Counted from the first letter of the stretch, positions 33,720-43,660 are shown. The stretch: DNA of 63,838 nt from Deltaproteobacteria bacterium (GCA_021817825.1 JAKAFS010000007.1:1-63838), one strand, 5' to 3'. A program made the numbers and translations. Notes: generated from the sequence alone by a model not told the origin.

Positions 33720-33773
33720 AGTAGATCGTTTTATTGTTACGCAGTGATGACGTTTTGCTGAAAATACGGTGAA
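33720..33773 (-). promoter_or_regulatory. PhoB-type promoter of metallophosphoesterase/phoH2
   Basis: On the minus strand TTCAC, TTCAG, GTCAT and GTAAC recur every 11 bases (33773 down to 33736), then TCTACT (33720-33725) after 10 bases. It lies about 50 bases before the start codon at 33668. Confidence 0.7.
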
Positions 33774-33859
33774 GTGTTGCGGCGGCATCGGCTGCCCTCC
33801 TGTCTCTGTCGCAGCAACTGCGCATCCCGATGGAATCCATCCCTGTCGGCTCCGTAAGC

Positions 33860-33913
33860 TTCACGGAGCCTTCATACAACCGTCATCACCCGGTCACATT
33901 GATCATCTATAAA
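33860..33913 (+). promoter_or_regulatory. PhoB-type promoter of the 815-residue gene
   Basis: TTCAC (33860), TTCAT (33871), GTCAT (33882) and GTCAC (33893) recur every 11 bases, then TATAAA (33908-33913) after 10 bases. It is the most regular site on the plus strand. The gene start is about 75 bases downstream. Confidence 0.72.
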
Positions 33914-33988
33914 GCGACGGTAGGAGTAATGGTTGCGCCGCATAGGCGCGGCGATTAAGGACGCATTTCATAATAGAGGAGTCCATTC

Positions 33989-36436
33989 ATGAGCAGATCC
34001 GAAACGGCCCCCCGTTTAATCCTGGCCCCGGTCCAGAAGGAGAAGGAAACTCTCCCTCCGCTCCGGGAAATCATGGAAAAGCTGGATGTCTACGAGCTTT
34101 TCGGCATTGCAGCGGAACAGCTGCCCTTTTCCCTGAATGACACCACTGCCGGCGGGGAAGCGGAGTTGCAAGCCGTGGTCGTCGGTAAGCAAGAGGACGT
34201 TGATCTCCCCATCACCATCCGGCAGTCCCATTATTTCGCCAACATGACCAAGAGGACCGCGGCCGGCGAACTGCCCAATAGGGCTGTCACCGACCTGGAG
34301 CGGTATCTCGACGAGAATAGCGACGGGGTCTGGGAGAACAGTTGGGTCCGTTTCCCTGCGGCCCTGCTGGGGCCTTCCGCCCGGGAGGTCTTCCAGAACG
34401 ACCTGCTGGCCGACAAGGCCGATCCGTCCCAGGGCAACCGGACGGACCTGTCCACCTTCCTCTTTGCGCAGAATGGTCAGGAATATATCCGCATCCCGAT
34501 CAGCTATCTTTTGAAAATCGCCCTGGCCGATGCCGGCGGCGGCCAGGCCCCTTTGGTCGCCGAAACGGGGAAGCGCCTGATGGACCATTTCCTCAGCGAC
34601 AATACCTCGCCGGAAACCTTCTCCTTCCACGTCTCCTCTTGCTCCCCGGAAACGCCAAGCACAGGAGCGGCTTTGGCCGCCGAGACGGCGAAGCGGTTTC
34701 TCCTGACCCAACTCCTCATCCAGTACGCCAACGAACGCTACGGTCTTTCCGAAAGCGGCCAGCGGGCGATGGTCTTCTATTCCCCCCATCCGCCGATCCG
34801 GCAGAAACGCCTCAACGGCTGCATCTCCGATGCCTTCTACCGGGAGCTGTTCATGAATCCCTGTCTGTCCGGATGGAACCGGGGCGAAGTGAAGCAGGAA
34901 TACATGCACCTGTGCCATCAGGTCCTGAGCCGCAGCCAGCTCAATGCCCTGGGAAAATTGCGCGAGGCGGGGATCATCACCCGGAACCTCGTCGTTTTGC
35001 CGAACACCTCCAATATCAGTCTCGCCAACAACGGAACGCACATCAGCCTCGGCAGCCGCAAGCTGACGGCGCTGCTTGCGGATCCCGCTTCGGGATTCAC
35101 GCGCCGGCACGAGAAATATCTGGGCGACCTGGTCTTGAAGATCAACGAACATTTCCTGCCCCTTTTCGTGGGCACCTATACCGCCACGCCCTATCGGCTC
35201 GACTTCACCGAATTCCATCCCGAAAGCGTCCTGGGATTTTTGCCCCACGAACTGGATTTCACCCACCTGCGGATGCTCTGGCGGCGCTGGCGGAAGAAGG
35301 CCGAAATGAATGTCTTCGGCCAGCCGGTGACCCCCTTCGGCCCCGCCTGGCTGGACGGGATGCTGAGTGCTCTGTTTGGGCTCCGCGGCGACTTCATCCC
35401 CGACTTTCGGCTCATCGATTACCTGGTGGCCTTGCGGAGCACCGAAGAGAGTCCCGCCCTGGACGGCACGCTGCACAACCACGACCGGCTAAAACAGGAT
35501 CTTTCCGAGCTCGGCGTCTTCGACAAACGGATGTCGCTGTACCTCTTCAACAAACTGCGGGAGTTCGGCGCTATGGGGTTTTCCGGATTCGAGGGCCGGA
35601 CCTACAGCCTCTTTTTCAGTTTCGCAGACATGGCCAAGGCAGTGGATCTGCAAACGCTGCTCACGGCTCTCGCCTTTCAATACCTCGCCGAAGAGCGCGT
35701 CACCCATGCCGATATCCCCGACAATCCCTTCGTCGAAAGCGAACGCCGGCAGATCATCTTCGGGCGGGCCATGGGCATCCCCACCTTCTTCATCCGCGAG
35801 GATTCGGAGAACCGTTTTCTCAAGCGGATCGTCGAAAGGTCCGACCGAGTCCGACCCAGCCGGCGCTACCCGGGCTACCTGAGGGTCTATCACCGGGAAT
35901 ACTGCCGGAGCCTCGTTCGGATCATCAAGGAGGACGCAGCCGATCTGATCGACGCCCTGGGGATGGCGGACATCGTCGCCGATCTCGAACAGCGGATCGA
36001 GGCGCCGGAGCGGTGCGCCGCCCTGGGAAAGCTGACCCGGGACATTCTTAAAAAGGCGAAGGTCGCATCTCCCATGCAGATGAAGGCCCGGGACTTCAAC
36101 AAGGCCGCCGAAGATTATTACCGGGAAGAACTCCGGAAAAGCCATATGCGGGAAGGGCTCCGTCATCTGGAAGAGGCCCTGCAACGCATCGCCGCGACGG
36201 CCTGTCCCGAAAGGGAAGCCCTGCGCGGAATCATGAAATCGGCAGTAGAAGATCTTCCGGCCGCGGAACTGGTCCGGGAGATGGGGGAGTTGATCGTCGA
36301 TGAAAAGGCCCCGCCGGCGCTTCTTCAGATATTGATCTCCCTGCTGATCGCAACCGTCGCCTTCGACCGGCGGCAAGCGGAACAGCCGTCCTTGACGGCG
36401 GCGAACCGTCCTCCCCGGAAGCGAGCCCGGGCATAG
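33989..36436 (+). CDS. Uncharacterised 815-residue protein, predicted phosphate-starvation gene
   Basis: A large soluble protein with no signal peptide, membrane segment or low-complexity stretch. I recognise no family. Distinct runs include FLPHELDFTHLRMLWRRWR, GMLSALFGLRGDFIPDFR, SERRQIIFGRAMGIPTFF and a basic C-terminal tail (NRPPRKRARA). The middle is mixed alpha/beta and the last 200 residues are mostly helical. The initiator lies 8 bases after GAGGAG. A strong PhoB-type promoter lies upstream, and the hybrid histidine kinase follows on the same strand after 107 bases. It could act in phosphate storage, signalling or metabolism; nothing in the sequence decides. Confidence 0.75.
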   Translation: MSRSETAPRLILAPVQKEKETLPPLREIMEKLDVYELFGIAAEQLPFSLNDTTAGGEAELQAVVVGKQEDVDLPITIRQSHYFANMTKRTAAGELPNRAVTDLERYLDENSDGVWENSWVRFPAALLGPSAREVFQNDLLADKADPSQGNRTDLSTFLFAQNGQEYIRIPISYLLKIALADAGGGQAPLVAETGKRLMDHFLSDNTSPETFSFHVSSCSPETPSTGAALAAETAKRFLLTQLLIQYANERYGLSESGQRAMVFYSPHPPIRQKRLNGCISDAFYRELFMNPCLSGWNRGEVKQEYMHLCHQVLSRSQLNALGKLREAGIITRNLVVLPNTSNISLANNGTHISLGSRKLTALLADPASGFTRRHEKYLGDLVLKINEHFLPLFVGTYTATPYRLDFTEFHPESVLGFLPHELDFTHLRMLWRRWRKKAEMNVFGQPVTPFGPAWLDGMLSALFGLRGDFIPDFRLIDYLVALRSTEESPALDGTLHNHDRLKQDLSELGVFDKRMSLYLFNKLREFGAMGFSGFEGRTYSLFFSFADMAKAVDLQTLLTALAFQYLAEERVTHADIPDNPFVESERRQIIFGRAMGIPTFFIREDSENRFLKRIVERSDRVRPSRRYPGYLRVYHREYCRSLVRIIKEDAADLIDALGMADIVADLEQRIEAPERCAALGKLTRDILKKAKVASPMQMKARDFNKAAEDYYREELRKSHMREGLRHLEEALQRIAATACPEREALRGIMKSAVEDLPAAELVREMGELIVDEKAPPALLQILISLLIATVAFDRRQAEQPSLTAANRPPRKRARA

Positions 36437-36543
36437 CGCCCTTGCGCACAGGGCTGAACGGACGATCAGCGGAACGTCCGCAAAAAACCGCCCTTATGAT
36501 GTCCGGGATGAGTGAAATTCCACTAAGAAAGGGTTGTTAATAA

Positions 36544-38133
36544 ATGTTCGACTGGACAGACAAAGCGGAAGCGGAATTTGATGTCACTTTGACCCAGCTT
36601 TTCCGGGGACTCCGCAGGAATACCGTCGATTTTTTCATCGCCACCGATCCCTGGGGCATGATCCGCCTGGCATCGCCCAACGTCGAATTTCTTTTGGACT
36701 GTAAGGCCTCGGAGTTGCAGGACATGCACATCCGCACCCTCTTCGAGGAAAGGAAAAACCACGCCGGCAACCTGATGGAACGGTTGGCGGAGGAAGGGGA
36801 GCTGGAAAACCTGGAAATGGTCCTGAACCGCAAAAGCGGGGATCACCTGCACGTCAACCTCTCGGCTTCCCAACTTTCCAACCCGGCCGGTCAGGGGATC
36901 GGCTTTATTTTTCTGCTCCGGGATATTACCGAAAAAAAGAAATTGGAAAATCAGTTGCGCCACGCCCAGAAGATGGAGGCCGTCGGCACCCTGGCCGGAG
37001 GCATCGCCCATGACTTCAACAATCTCCTGACCGGCATCCAGGGTTACGTCTCCCTGATGCTTTTTGACATGCCGCCCCGCCATCCGCATCGCGAGGCACT
37101 GAGAAATATCGAGCACCATGTCCAAAGCGGCGCGGACCTGACGAAGAAACTGCTGGGTTTTGCCAAGGGCGGCAAATACGAGGTCAAACCCACGGACATG
37201 AACGATCTGGTCAAGAAAAGCGCCAAATTCTTCGGCCGCACCCGCAAGGAGGTCAAGGTCCACGGCCATTACGCCGAACCGCTCTGGAGCGCCGAGGTGG
37301 ACGCAAGCCAGATCGAACACGTCCTTCTGAACCTCTATATCAACGCTTGGCAGGCCATGCCCGAAGGGGGGAATTTGCATCTCGCCACGGAGAACATCTT
37401 TCTCGATGACCTTTTCTTGAAGGCCTACCCGCCGGCCAAACCCGGGCCTTACGTCAAGGTGTCCGTCGGAGACGACGGCATCGGCATGGACGAAGCCACG
37501 GCCCATCGGGTCTTCGAACCTTTCTTCACGACCAAGGAACGGGGCCGGGGTACGGGCCTCGGCCTCGCCTCGGCCTACGGCATCGTCAAGAGCCACGGCG
37601 GGGTGATCAAGGTCCACAGCCGGGTCGGCCGGGGAACGACCGTCACCTTCTATCTGCCGGCTTCGAGCAAAGCCGTCATTCAGGAGGTCAAGCCGCCCCG
37701 GGTGCGGATGAAGCGGGGCTCGGAAACCATTCTCTTGATCGACGACGAGGAGTCCCTGGCCAAGATCACCGCCGAATTGCTCGGGATCATCGGCTATCGG
37801 GTCCTTGCGGCCCACAGCGGCCCGGAGGGCATCGCCCTTTTCAAGGACCACCGGGACGAAGTCTCGCTCGTCATCCTGGACATGATCATGCCCGGCATGA
37901 CGGGCCGGGAAACCTTCGATATCCTGAAACAGCTCAATCCGAGCCTGAAAATTCTGCTCTCCAGCGGCTACAGCCTCAACGGCCAGGCCCGGGAGATGCT
38001 CTCCCAGGGATGCGGAGGCTTCATCCAAAAGCCCTACGAGATCAACAAACTATCGGAAAAAATCCGTTCCCTTCTGGCCAATGACGATTCGGCGGCGGAT
38101 CCCGATGGGGGTCAAAAACTCAAGGCCGGTTGA
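36544..38133 (+). CDS. Hybrid sensor histidine kinase (PAS-HisKA-HATPase-REC)
   Basis: A 529-residue cytoplasmic kinase: PAS domain about 20-125; HisKA with [17 protein letters not shown] (phosphorylated His near 159); ATPase domain with [11 protein letters not shown] and [20 protein letters not shown]; then a receiver domain from about 395 with the phospho-acceptor in [13 protein letters not shown]. There is no membrane segment, so the PAS domain probably senses an internal signal. No separate partner regulator is adjacent. The gene follows the 815-residue unknown protein and its 3' end overlaps the convergent hydrolase by 14 bases. Confidence 0.9.
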   Translation: MFDWTDKAEAEFDVTLTQLFRGLRRNTVDFFIATDPWGMIRLASPNVEFLLDCKASELQDMHIRTLFEERKNHAGNLMERLAEEGELENLEMVLNRKSGDHLHVNLSASQLSNPAGQGIGFIFLLRDITEKKKLENQLRHAQKMEAVGTLAGGIAHDFNNLLTGIQGYVSLMLFDMPPRHPHREALRNIEHHVQSGADLTKKLLGFAKGGKYEVKPTDMNDLVKKSAKFFGRTRKEVKVHGHYAEPLWSAEVDASQIEHVLLNLYINAWQAMPEGGNLHLATENIFLDDLFLKAYPPAKPGPYVKVSVGDDGIGMDEATAHRVFEPFFTTKERGRGTGLGLASAYGIVKSHGGVIKVHSRVGRGTTVTFYLPASSKAVIQEVKPPRVRMKRGSETILLIDDEESLAKITAELLGIIGYRVLAAHSGPEGIALFKDHRDEVSLVILDMIMPGMTGRETFDILKQLNPSLKILLSSGYSLNGQAREMLSQGCGGFIQKPYEINKLSEKIRSLLANDDSAADPDGGQKLKAG

Positions 38134-39085
38134 GAAGGCGCTGGGCGGGAGAGAGGAGATGGCGGACCAGCGCTTCTCCCATCGGCGTCCAGGCCGCCTT
38201 CCCAAGGACCGCTTCGTCGATGAGCAGATGATGGGCATGGGAAACGGCAACGGGAAGGGTTTTTTGCACCGCCCTGAGGGTCCAGCGGTCGAGCTGTTTT
38301 TCTTCGATCAGGGCCTGCGTATCTTCATAGGAGATGAATTCGTCCTCGGGGTCCAGGAAAACGACGGTCGGCAGGTTCAAGCGGGCGTTGAGGTTCTTCT
38401 CGAAGCGTTCCAGGGCGGCAAAGAGGGCCTTGTAGCCGGACATGGGCGTTCCCTTGTTGGCCCGATAAGCTATGGGCGACAGACTGTCGAGCACGTAATC
38501 CGGAAAAGGCAGGAGGACTTTCAAAAGATAAGGCTGCAACTGGATCTTGAGGGCCGGGGCGAGCAGGACCATCCGGTCGAAACGGACGTCGGTGCGGGAA
38601 ACGATCAGTTCGCAGCCGAGCAGCCCGCCTAAGGAATAGCCGATGAAGAAAACAGGCACCTTTTTGCGCTTCGCCAGCAGATGCGCCTTCCGGTAGGCCT
38701 CATAGACCTCCGAGGACCAGAGAGCGTAGGTGACGGAGCGGAACGATTCGAGCCGGGCCTCCTCCGGATTGCCGCCAGGCAGATAATTGTCTCCATGTCC
38801 GTAAAGCGATACATTGACCGCTTCGATTCCCGCGCGATTCAGCAGGCGGATCAGGGACGTCATCCTTTCGGGTTTCAGATTCAATCCATGAACGACCACG
38901 GCCACGCCCCGCAACCGCTTGAAAAGGCTTTTATGGTGCCAGCGGGCGGAGTGTTGCGCGCTGACCTCGGCGACGGCGGGAGGCGGTCCGCCAAGGGCAG
39001 GTGACTCACCGGATCGTTGATAGACAAAGACAAGGGCAGAGACGATCACCAGGCCTGTCGTCACGATGAGTCTGTATTTTTTCAT
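38120..39085 (-). CDS. Membrane-anchored alpha/beta hydrolase
   Basis: A 321-residue hydrolase with an N-terminal uncleaved signal or anchor (MKKYRLIVTTGLVIVSALVF). Core motifs are VVVHGLNLKPERM (oxyanion strand), FIGYSLGGLLG (nucleophile serine), an aspartate in VVFLDPEDEFI and a histidine in VSHAHHLL. It resembles serine esterases/monoacylglycerol lipases. Active outside the inner membrane, it could release fatty acids or lyso-lipids. It ends inside the hybrid kinase gene (14-base tail-to-tail overlap) and lies downstream of the c-di-GMP gene on the same strand after about 100 bases, so it may share its promoter. Confidence 0.8.
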   Translation of the reverse strand: MKKYRLIVTTGLVIVSALVFVYQRSGESPALGGPPPAVAEVSAQHSARWHHKSLFKRLRGVAVVVHGLNLKPERMTSLIRLLNRAGIEAVNVSLYGHGDNYLPGGNPEEARLESFRSVTYALWSSEVYEAYRKAHLLAKRKKVPVFFIGYSLGGLLGCELIVSRTDVRFDRMVLLAPALKIQLQPYLLKVLLPFPDYVLDSLSPIAYRANKGTPMSGYKALFAALERFEKNLNARLNLPTVVFLDPEDEFISYEDTQALIEEKQLDRWTLRAVQKTLPVAVSHAHHLLIDEAVLGKAAWTPMGEALVRHLLSPAQRLLNRP

Positions 39086-39193
39086 GATCCCTCACACCCT
39101 TCAAGGCCGGAGCCCTTTCTATCGCGATGCCGCACAGCGCCCCGGTTGCAGGCGTCTCGCGTCTTTTTCGGACGGACGGCCGAACCCTCCCTT

Positions 39194-41035
39194 CTATACG
39201 TGCAGTCTCTGCTCGAACAGAAACTCGCTTTTCCCCGTTTCGGCCGTCAGACCTTTGACCTTCTTTTTCAGCGATGCGGCCACCTCGGAAAAGAGGGCCG
39301 GATGAGGGTCCGTCCAGATCTTGCGGCTGTCGACGACGGACAGGCTCATCGTCACGAGGGGCAGCCGGATCGGTTGTCCCTGACGATCGGCCGCGCCGAT
39401 AATATGCCCCCGCTTGATGTCATCGTTCTTGAAGAGACTGAGCTTCTCAGCATCAAAGCGCCGGCACAGGGAGCCGAGGGTCGCTTCCGGAACGAGTCCC
39501 CGGGCGACGACGACAAAATCGTCGCCGCCGATGTGCCCCAGACGCGCCCCCTCGGGCAGGTCCATGAGCCAGTCGGTCAGGACGCGCGCCGTCAGGCACA
39601 GCATCTCGTCGCCCATGAGAAAACCATAGGTATCGTTGTACCCTTTGAACTGGTCCAGATCGATATAGACCATGGAATACTCCTGCCAGCTCAAGGCATC
39701 GTGAATCCAGCGGTGGATCGCGTTGTTCCCCGGAAGGCCCGTCAGCGGATTGACCCCCATGGCGGAGCGGATCTCCAACTCCAGAGACTTGGTCATGACC
39801 TGTTTCATGGTCACGGTTCCCATGAATGTCCCTGCCCTGTCCACGACCAGAACGGGGTCATAGAGATCTTCGGACAGACGATCCATCGCCAGTTTCGCCA
39901 TCATCGTCACCGTCATCCGGTCCTGGACGACCAGCGGGTTCGACTTGCAGACGACCTCGATCGGTTTCTTCTGGAGAAGCTGATAGCCGAAGGCGCCCCC
40001 CGTTTCGGCGTAAAAATGCTGCCGGGTGATCATGCCGGCAATGCCCTCTCCGGCGAGAATGATCACATGGTCCAGATGGGTCTGTTTCTTGAAGACCCTG
40101 TCCAACTCCTTGCAGCACATGGTGCGGGCGGCGATCGTCATGGGACGGATGACGAGACCGGCCACCTTTTCATCGACGTCGATCGTTGCCCGGTCATATT
40201 TTTCCATCAGCTCCCCCAGCCGTGTCCGCATCTCTTCGGAGAGGAGATAGGGGTTCTTCTCGGGCCTGCCGAAGAAAAACCCCTGGGCATAGCGAACGCC
40301 GTGCCGGACGAGCACATCCAACTCTTCCCCGCATTCCACCCCTTCGGCGATCACCCGGGCATTGACGCTGGAGGCGAAGGTTACGAGGGCCTTGACGAGC
40401 TTCTGCTGGTAGTCGTGCTTGTGAACATCTCTGACGATCGCCATATCCAGTTTCAAATAATGCGGCGTCGAGGCGATGAGCGTGATCAGCCCCGAATAGC
40501 CTGACCCGAAATCGTCCATGGCGATCTTGAAGCCCTGGTTGGCGTAATGGGAGACGAGCGTTCCGAAGCGCTGGAAGTCCTCGAAGGTCTTTTCTTCCGT
40601 GATTTCGATGACGATCTGTTTCTGATCGATGCCGTATTCCTGGAGCCGCGCCTGGGTGAATTTTTCCAGGAAGCGGGGATCGCTGAAGATGTCCGGGCTC
40701 ACATTGATGAAAAACAGGGAAGACCGGAAGGGCTCCGGCAGGGAAGCGATCTTCTCCAGAGCGGCCACCCGGCAGGCCTTCTCCAACTCCCAAGTGGCGC
40801 CCAGCCTTTTGGCCTCGGCAAACATCTGACGGGGCATGGCATAGGGAGGATCGCCCCGGGAGAGAACTTCAAAGCCGGTCACCGACGCCGAAAAAAGATC
40901 GATGATGGGATGAAAATGGGGGACTACCCGAACCGCAGCGACGAAAGCGCCGGCGTTGTTTCCCGGAATGATCCCCGAAGGGAGGAATATCTCCGGTGGG
41001 GGCTCGATTTGGCGTGTCATTGTTCCCTGCATCAT
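39194..41035 (-). CDS. EAL-CBS-GGDEF c-di-GMP protein
   Basis: A 613-residue protein: EAL phosphodiesterase domain about 40-265 (FEVLSRG, INVSPD, VIEITEE, DDFGSGYSG, AEGVE, AQGFFFGRP), a pair of CBS domains about 275-430, then a GGDEF cyclase domain (HIGGDDFVVVA) to the end. The EAL motif reads EVL and the GGDEF motif GGDDF; both variants are compatible with activity. The CBS domains may bind a nucleotide and switch between the two. There is no membrane anchor. The start at 41035 follows AGGAG. A PhoB-type promoter (41112-41165) lies 70 bases upstream. Confidence 0.87.
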   Translation of the reverse strand: MMQGTMTRQIEPPPEIFLPSGIIPGNNAGAFVAAVRVVPHFHPIIDLFSASVTGFEVLSRGDPPYAMPRQMFAEAKRLGATWELEKACRVAALEKIASLPEPFRSSLFFINVSPDIFSDPRFLEKFTQARLQEYGIDQKQIVIEITEEKTFEDFQRFGTLVSHYANQGFKIAMDDFGSGYSGLITLIASTPHYLKLDMAIVRDVHKHDYQQKLVKALVTFASSVNARVIAEGVECGEELDVLVRHGVRYAQGFFFGRPEKNPYLLSEEMRTRLGELMEKYDRATIDVDEKVAGLVIRPMTIAARTMCCKELDRVFKKQTHLDHVIILAGEGIAGMITRQHFYAETGGAFGYQLLQKKPIEVVCKSNPLVVQDRMTVTMMAKLAMDRLSEDLYDPVLVVDRAGTFMGTVTMKQVMTKSLELEIRSAMGVNPLTGLPGNNAIHRWIHDALSWQEYSMVYIDLDQFKGYNDTYGFLMGDEMLCLTARVLTDWLMDLPEGARLGHIGGDDFVVVARGLVPEATLGSLCRRFDAEKLSLFKNDDIKRGHIIGAADRQGQPIRLPLVTMSLSVVDSRKIWTDPHPALFSEVAASLKKKVKGLTAETGKSEFLFEQRLHV

Positions 41036-41111
41036 TGGCTCTTTTCTCCTCACACCGTCTGCGTCATGGCGCCGGGGGTTCTGTGGTGATTGCGCCGGCG
41101 CCGGTCTCTGC

Positions 41112-41165
41112 ACCATAGAAGCGCATCGTTAAGGACGAATGAAGGTCCCGTGAAGAGATGATGAA
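41112..41165 (-). promoter_or_regulatory. PhoB-type promoter of the EAL-CBS-GGDEF gene
   Basis: On the minus strand TTCAT, TTCAC, TTCAT and TTAAC recur every 11 bases (41165 down to 41128), then TATGGT (41112-41117) after 10 bases. It lies between the end of phoB (41198) and the c-di-GMP gene, so it could restart transcription after the pst-pho operon. Confidence 0.65.
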
Positions 41166-41197
41166 GAATGGAAGACAAGGAGCGGACAGGCGCCGGG

Positions 41198-41902
41198 CTA
41201 GTCGTCCAGGTCGGAGAACTTGTAGCCCAGGCCGCGGACGGTGAGGATGTAGCGGGGATTGGCGGGGTCCGGTTCGATGGCCCCCCGCAGGCGGCTGACA
41301 TGGACGTCTACGGTGCGGGGCTCCACAAAGGACTCGTCGCCCCAGACGCGGTCCAGGAGTTGGTCCCGGCTGTAGACCCGTCCGGGGTGGCCGATGAAAA
41401 ATTGGAGCAGCTTGAACTCCCGGGAGCTGAGTTCTTTCGGCTGCCCCTCTACGGTCACGCGGCAGGAGCCGCCGTCCACATGCAGCCCTCGGAAGGTGAA
41501 CGACTCGGGCGGGGCATCGTCGGGCGGCCGCTCCGTCCGCCGGAGAACCGCGCGGACCCGGGCAATCAGTTCCCGGACGTGGAAGGGCTTGGTAATGTAG
41601 TCGTCGGCCCCGATCTCGAGCCCCAGGATCTTGTCCACCGGATCGGATTTGGCGGTCAGCATGATGACCGGCAGCGCGGCCGTGGCGGCCTCCTTCCGGA
41701 TCATCCGGCAGACCTCCATCCCCGGAATCTCGGGCATCATCAAATCGAGGATCACCAGGTCCGGCTTCTGCGTCGCCACCATCTCCCAGGCGGTCCTCCC
41801 GTCATAGGCCTTCAGGCAGGCGAATCCTTCCTGTTCGAGGTTATAGGCGATCAGCGCGACGATGTCTTTTTCATCATCGGCAATGAGAATTTTTTTCTGC
41901 AT
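41198..41902 (-). CDS. phoB: Phosphate regulon response regulator PhoB
   Basis: A 234-residue OmpR-family regulator. The receiver domain has the acidic cluster ADDEKD, phospho-acceptor in LVILDLMMPEIPG, conserved threonine in MLTAKS and lysine in YITKPF. The C-terminal winged helix has SSREFKLLQFF and RTVDVHVSRLRGAIE. It activates or represses phosphate genes by binding 11-base-spaced direct repeats (family knowledge), the kind found ten times in this window. It follows phoR by 3 bases and is the last gene of the pst-pho operon. Confidence 0.95.
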   Translation of the reverse strand: MQKKILIADDEKDIVALIAYNLEQEGFACLKAYDGRTAWEMVATQKPDLVILDLMMPEIPGMEVCRMIRKEAATAALPVIMLTAKSDPVDKILGLEIGADDYITKPFHVRELIARVRAVLRRTERPPDDAPPESFTFRGLHVDGGSCRVTVEGQPKELSSREFKLLQFFIGHPGRVYSRDQLLDRVWGDESFVEPRTVDVHVSRLRGAIEPDPANPRYILTVRGLGYKFSDLDD

Positions 41903-41905
41903 CGT

Positions 41906-43660
41906 TCAAGACTCCTGATAAACGGGAAAATCGAGGGATACGGTTGTCCCGTGGCCCAGGACGCTGTCGATCGTCATTTGCCCTCCATGGGCCTTCATCA
42001 GGTGCTTGACGATCGAGAGTCCCAGCCCCGTGCCGCCCAGTTCCCGGGAGCGGGTCTTGTCCGCCCGGTAGAACCGTTCGCCCAGCCTCGGGATCTCCCC
42101 CTTCGGGATCCCCACGCCCGTATCGGCAATCCGGATCTTCAGCCGGCCAGCCTCGCTTTTTTCCGCGGCAAGGGACACCGTCCCGCCGTCGGGCGTGAAT
42201 TTGACGGCATTGCCCAGGATGTTCAGCAGGATCTGGGCCAGCCGGTCGCGGTCGCCCCGGATTGCCGGCAGCCCGGCCGGAATCTCCTTGACGATCTGGA
42301 GATGCTTTTCCGCCGCCTGTGCCGCGACGACGGCCAGGGCGTGGTCCAGGACATCCTCTGCGGACAGTTTCTCGAAAAGGAGATTCGCCTCGCCCAGTTC
42401 AATGCCCGAGAGGGTGAGCAGATCGTCCACGAGGCGGTTGAGCCGCTGGGCATTGGTCTGGATGGTCCGGAGAAAGGCCAGGGCCTGTTCCCGATCGCCG
42501 ATGGCGCCCCGCTGGAGGGTCTCCACAAAGCCGATGATCGCCGTGAGCGGGGTCCTTATCTCATGGGTCACGTTCGCCACAAAGTCGGTGCGCACCCGTT
42601 CGAGTTTCTTCAGCCGCGTCACATCGTGAAAGACGAGGACCGTTTTTCGTTCCTTTGCGGCCGCTCCCTGCACGGCGGAGATGGTCACGTCGGCGGTCAG
42701 CGGCGGATCTTCGCCCAAGACGATCTCCAGCGAAAGGGTCTCCCCCGTCTTTCGGAAAGCCTCCAGGCCGTCATGGAGAGACGTGTTCCGGAAGGCCTCG
42801 ATGATCGTCCGGCCGGTCACTTCGCCGGCAGGCCGGCGGATCATGGCCTCCATCCCCCGGTTGAGAGTCTCGATGCGCAGGTCGGAATCCAGAACCACCA
42901 CCCCCTCGGCCATCCCGGCAAAGACCGATTCCAGCTTTTGCTTCTCCTCATCGGCAACGCGAATCTTCTCCTGTAGGGCGGCCACCATGTCGTTGATATT
43001 TTCGGCCAGTTCGCCGATCTCGTCCCGGGCCTCGCTCCGGAAGGTCCCGGCGGCGTCTCCCCTCCTCACCCGCTCGGTGAAGGCCGCCAGCTTGCGGATG
43101 GGAGAGGTCACCTGCACGGAAAAGGCCAGGGCGATGAGCAGGGAAAAAAAGACGATGAGAAGCAGGGCCTTGAAGGCGGAGCGCCGAACCTGATCGATGG
43201 AGCCGGACACCTCCTGAACGGGACGGGCCAGGCGGACATACCCCTCTTTTTTCGCCCCGCCGCCAAGGGAAACGGCCACATAGATCATCTCCGTCTTGAG
43301 GGTGCGGCTGTACCGCAGGGCAACACCCGTGCCCTTCAGACGGGCCTCCTGGATCTCCGTCCGGTTCAGATGGCTGTCCATCTCGGCATCCGGATGGCCC
43401 GAATCGGCCAGGACCCGGCCCGACCGGTCGATCAGCGTGACCCGGGAACGGGAACGGTCGGCCAAAGCGTCTGCATGGCGGACGATCTCGGCCGGCGGCA
43501 TGAGGGAGATGATCTGCGCCTCGGCGGTCATCTCTTCCTCGATCCAGCCGACCAGGCCGCTGCGCAGCTGCCGTTCGATCAGGAAGCCGGCGACGACCGT
43601 CACGAGGATTCCCACCCCGAGAAAGGCCGCCACCATTTTATGGGACAATCGCACTTTCAT
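41906..43660 (-). CDS. phoR: Phosphate regulon sensor kinase PhoR
   Basis: A 584-residue membrane histidine kinase: first helix about 10-28, a periplasmic region to about 155 (EEMTAEAQIISLMPPAEIVRH), second helix about 165-185, a HAMP linker, a PAS domain (ESVFAGMAEGVVVLDSDLRI), HisKA with FVANVTHEIRTPLTAI, and an ATPase domain with GNAVKFTPDGG and GGTGLGLSIVKHLMKAHGG. The periplasmic region is larger than in E. coli PhoR. It phosphorylates PhoB when phosphate is scarce, restrained by PstSCAB and PhoU. Its start overlaps the phoU stop by 4 bases. Confidence 0.93.
   Translation of the reverse strand: MKVRLSHKMVAAFLGVGILVTVVAGFLIERQLRSGLVGWIEEEMTAEAQIISLMPPAEIVRHADALADRSRSRVTLIDRSGRVLADSGHPDAEMDSHLNRTEIQEARLKGTGVALRYSRTLKTEMIYVAVSLGGGAKKEGYVRLARPVQEVSGSIDQVRRSAFKALLLIVFFSLLIALAFSVQVTSPIRKLAAFTERVRRGDAAGTFRSEARDEIGELAENINDMVAALQEKIRVADEEKQKLESVFAGMAEGVVVLDSDLRIETLNRGMEAMIRRPAGEVTGRTIIEAFRNTSLHDGLEAFRKTGETLSLEIVLGEDPPLTADVTISAVQGAAAKERKTVLVFHDVTRLKKLERVRTDFVANVTHEIRTPLTAIIGFVETLQRGAIGDREQALAFLRTIQTNAQRLNRLVDDLLTLSGIELGEANLLFEKLSAEDVLDHALAVVAAQAAEKHLQIVKEIPAGLPAIRGDRDRLAQILLNILGNAVKFTPDGGTVSLAAEKSEAGRLKIRIADTGVGIPKGEIPRLGERFYRADKTRSRELGGTGLGLSIVKHLMKAHGGQMTIDSVLGHGTTVSLDFPVYQES

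Larger units (their letters stand above)
33669..33988. other. Divergent intergenic region with two PhoB-type promoters
   Basis: A 320-base gap between the metallophosphoesterase (minus) and the 815-residue unknown gene (plus). It holds the two promoters annotated at 33720-33773 and 33860-33913, placed back to back. Otherwise I see nothing. Confidence 0.6.
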
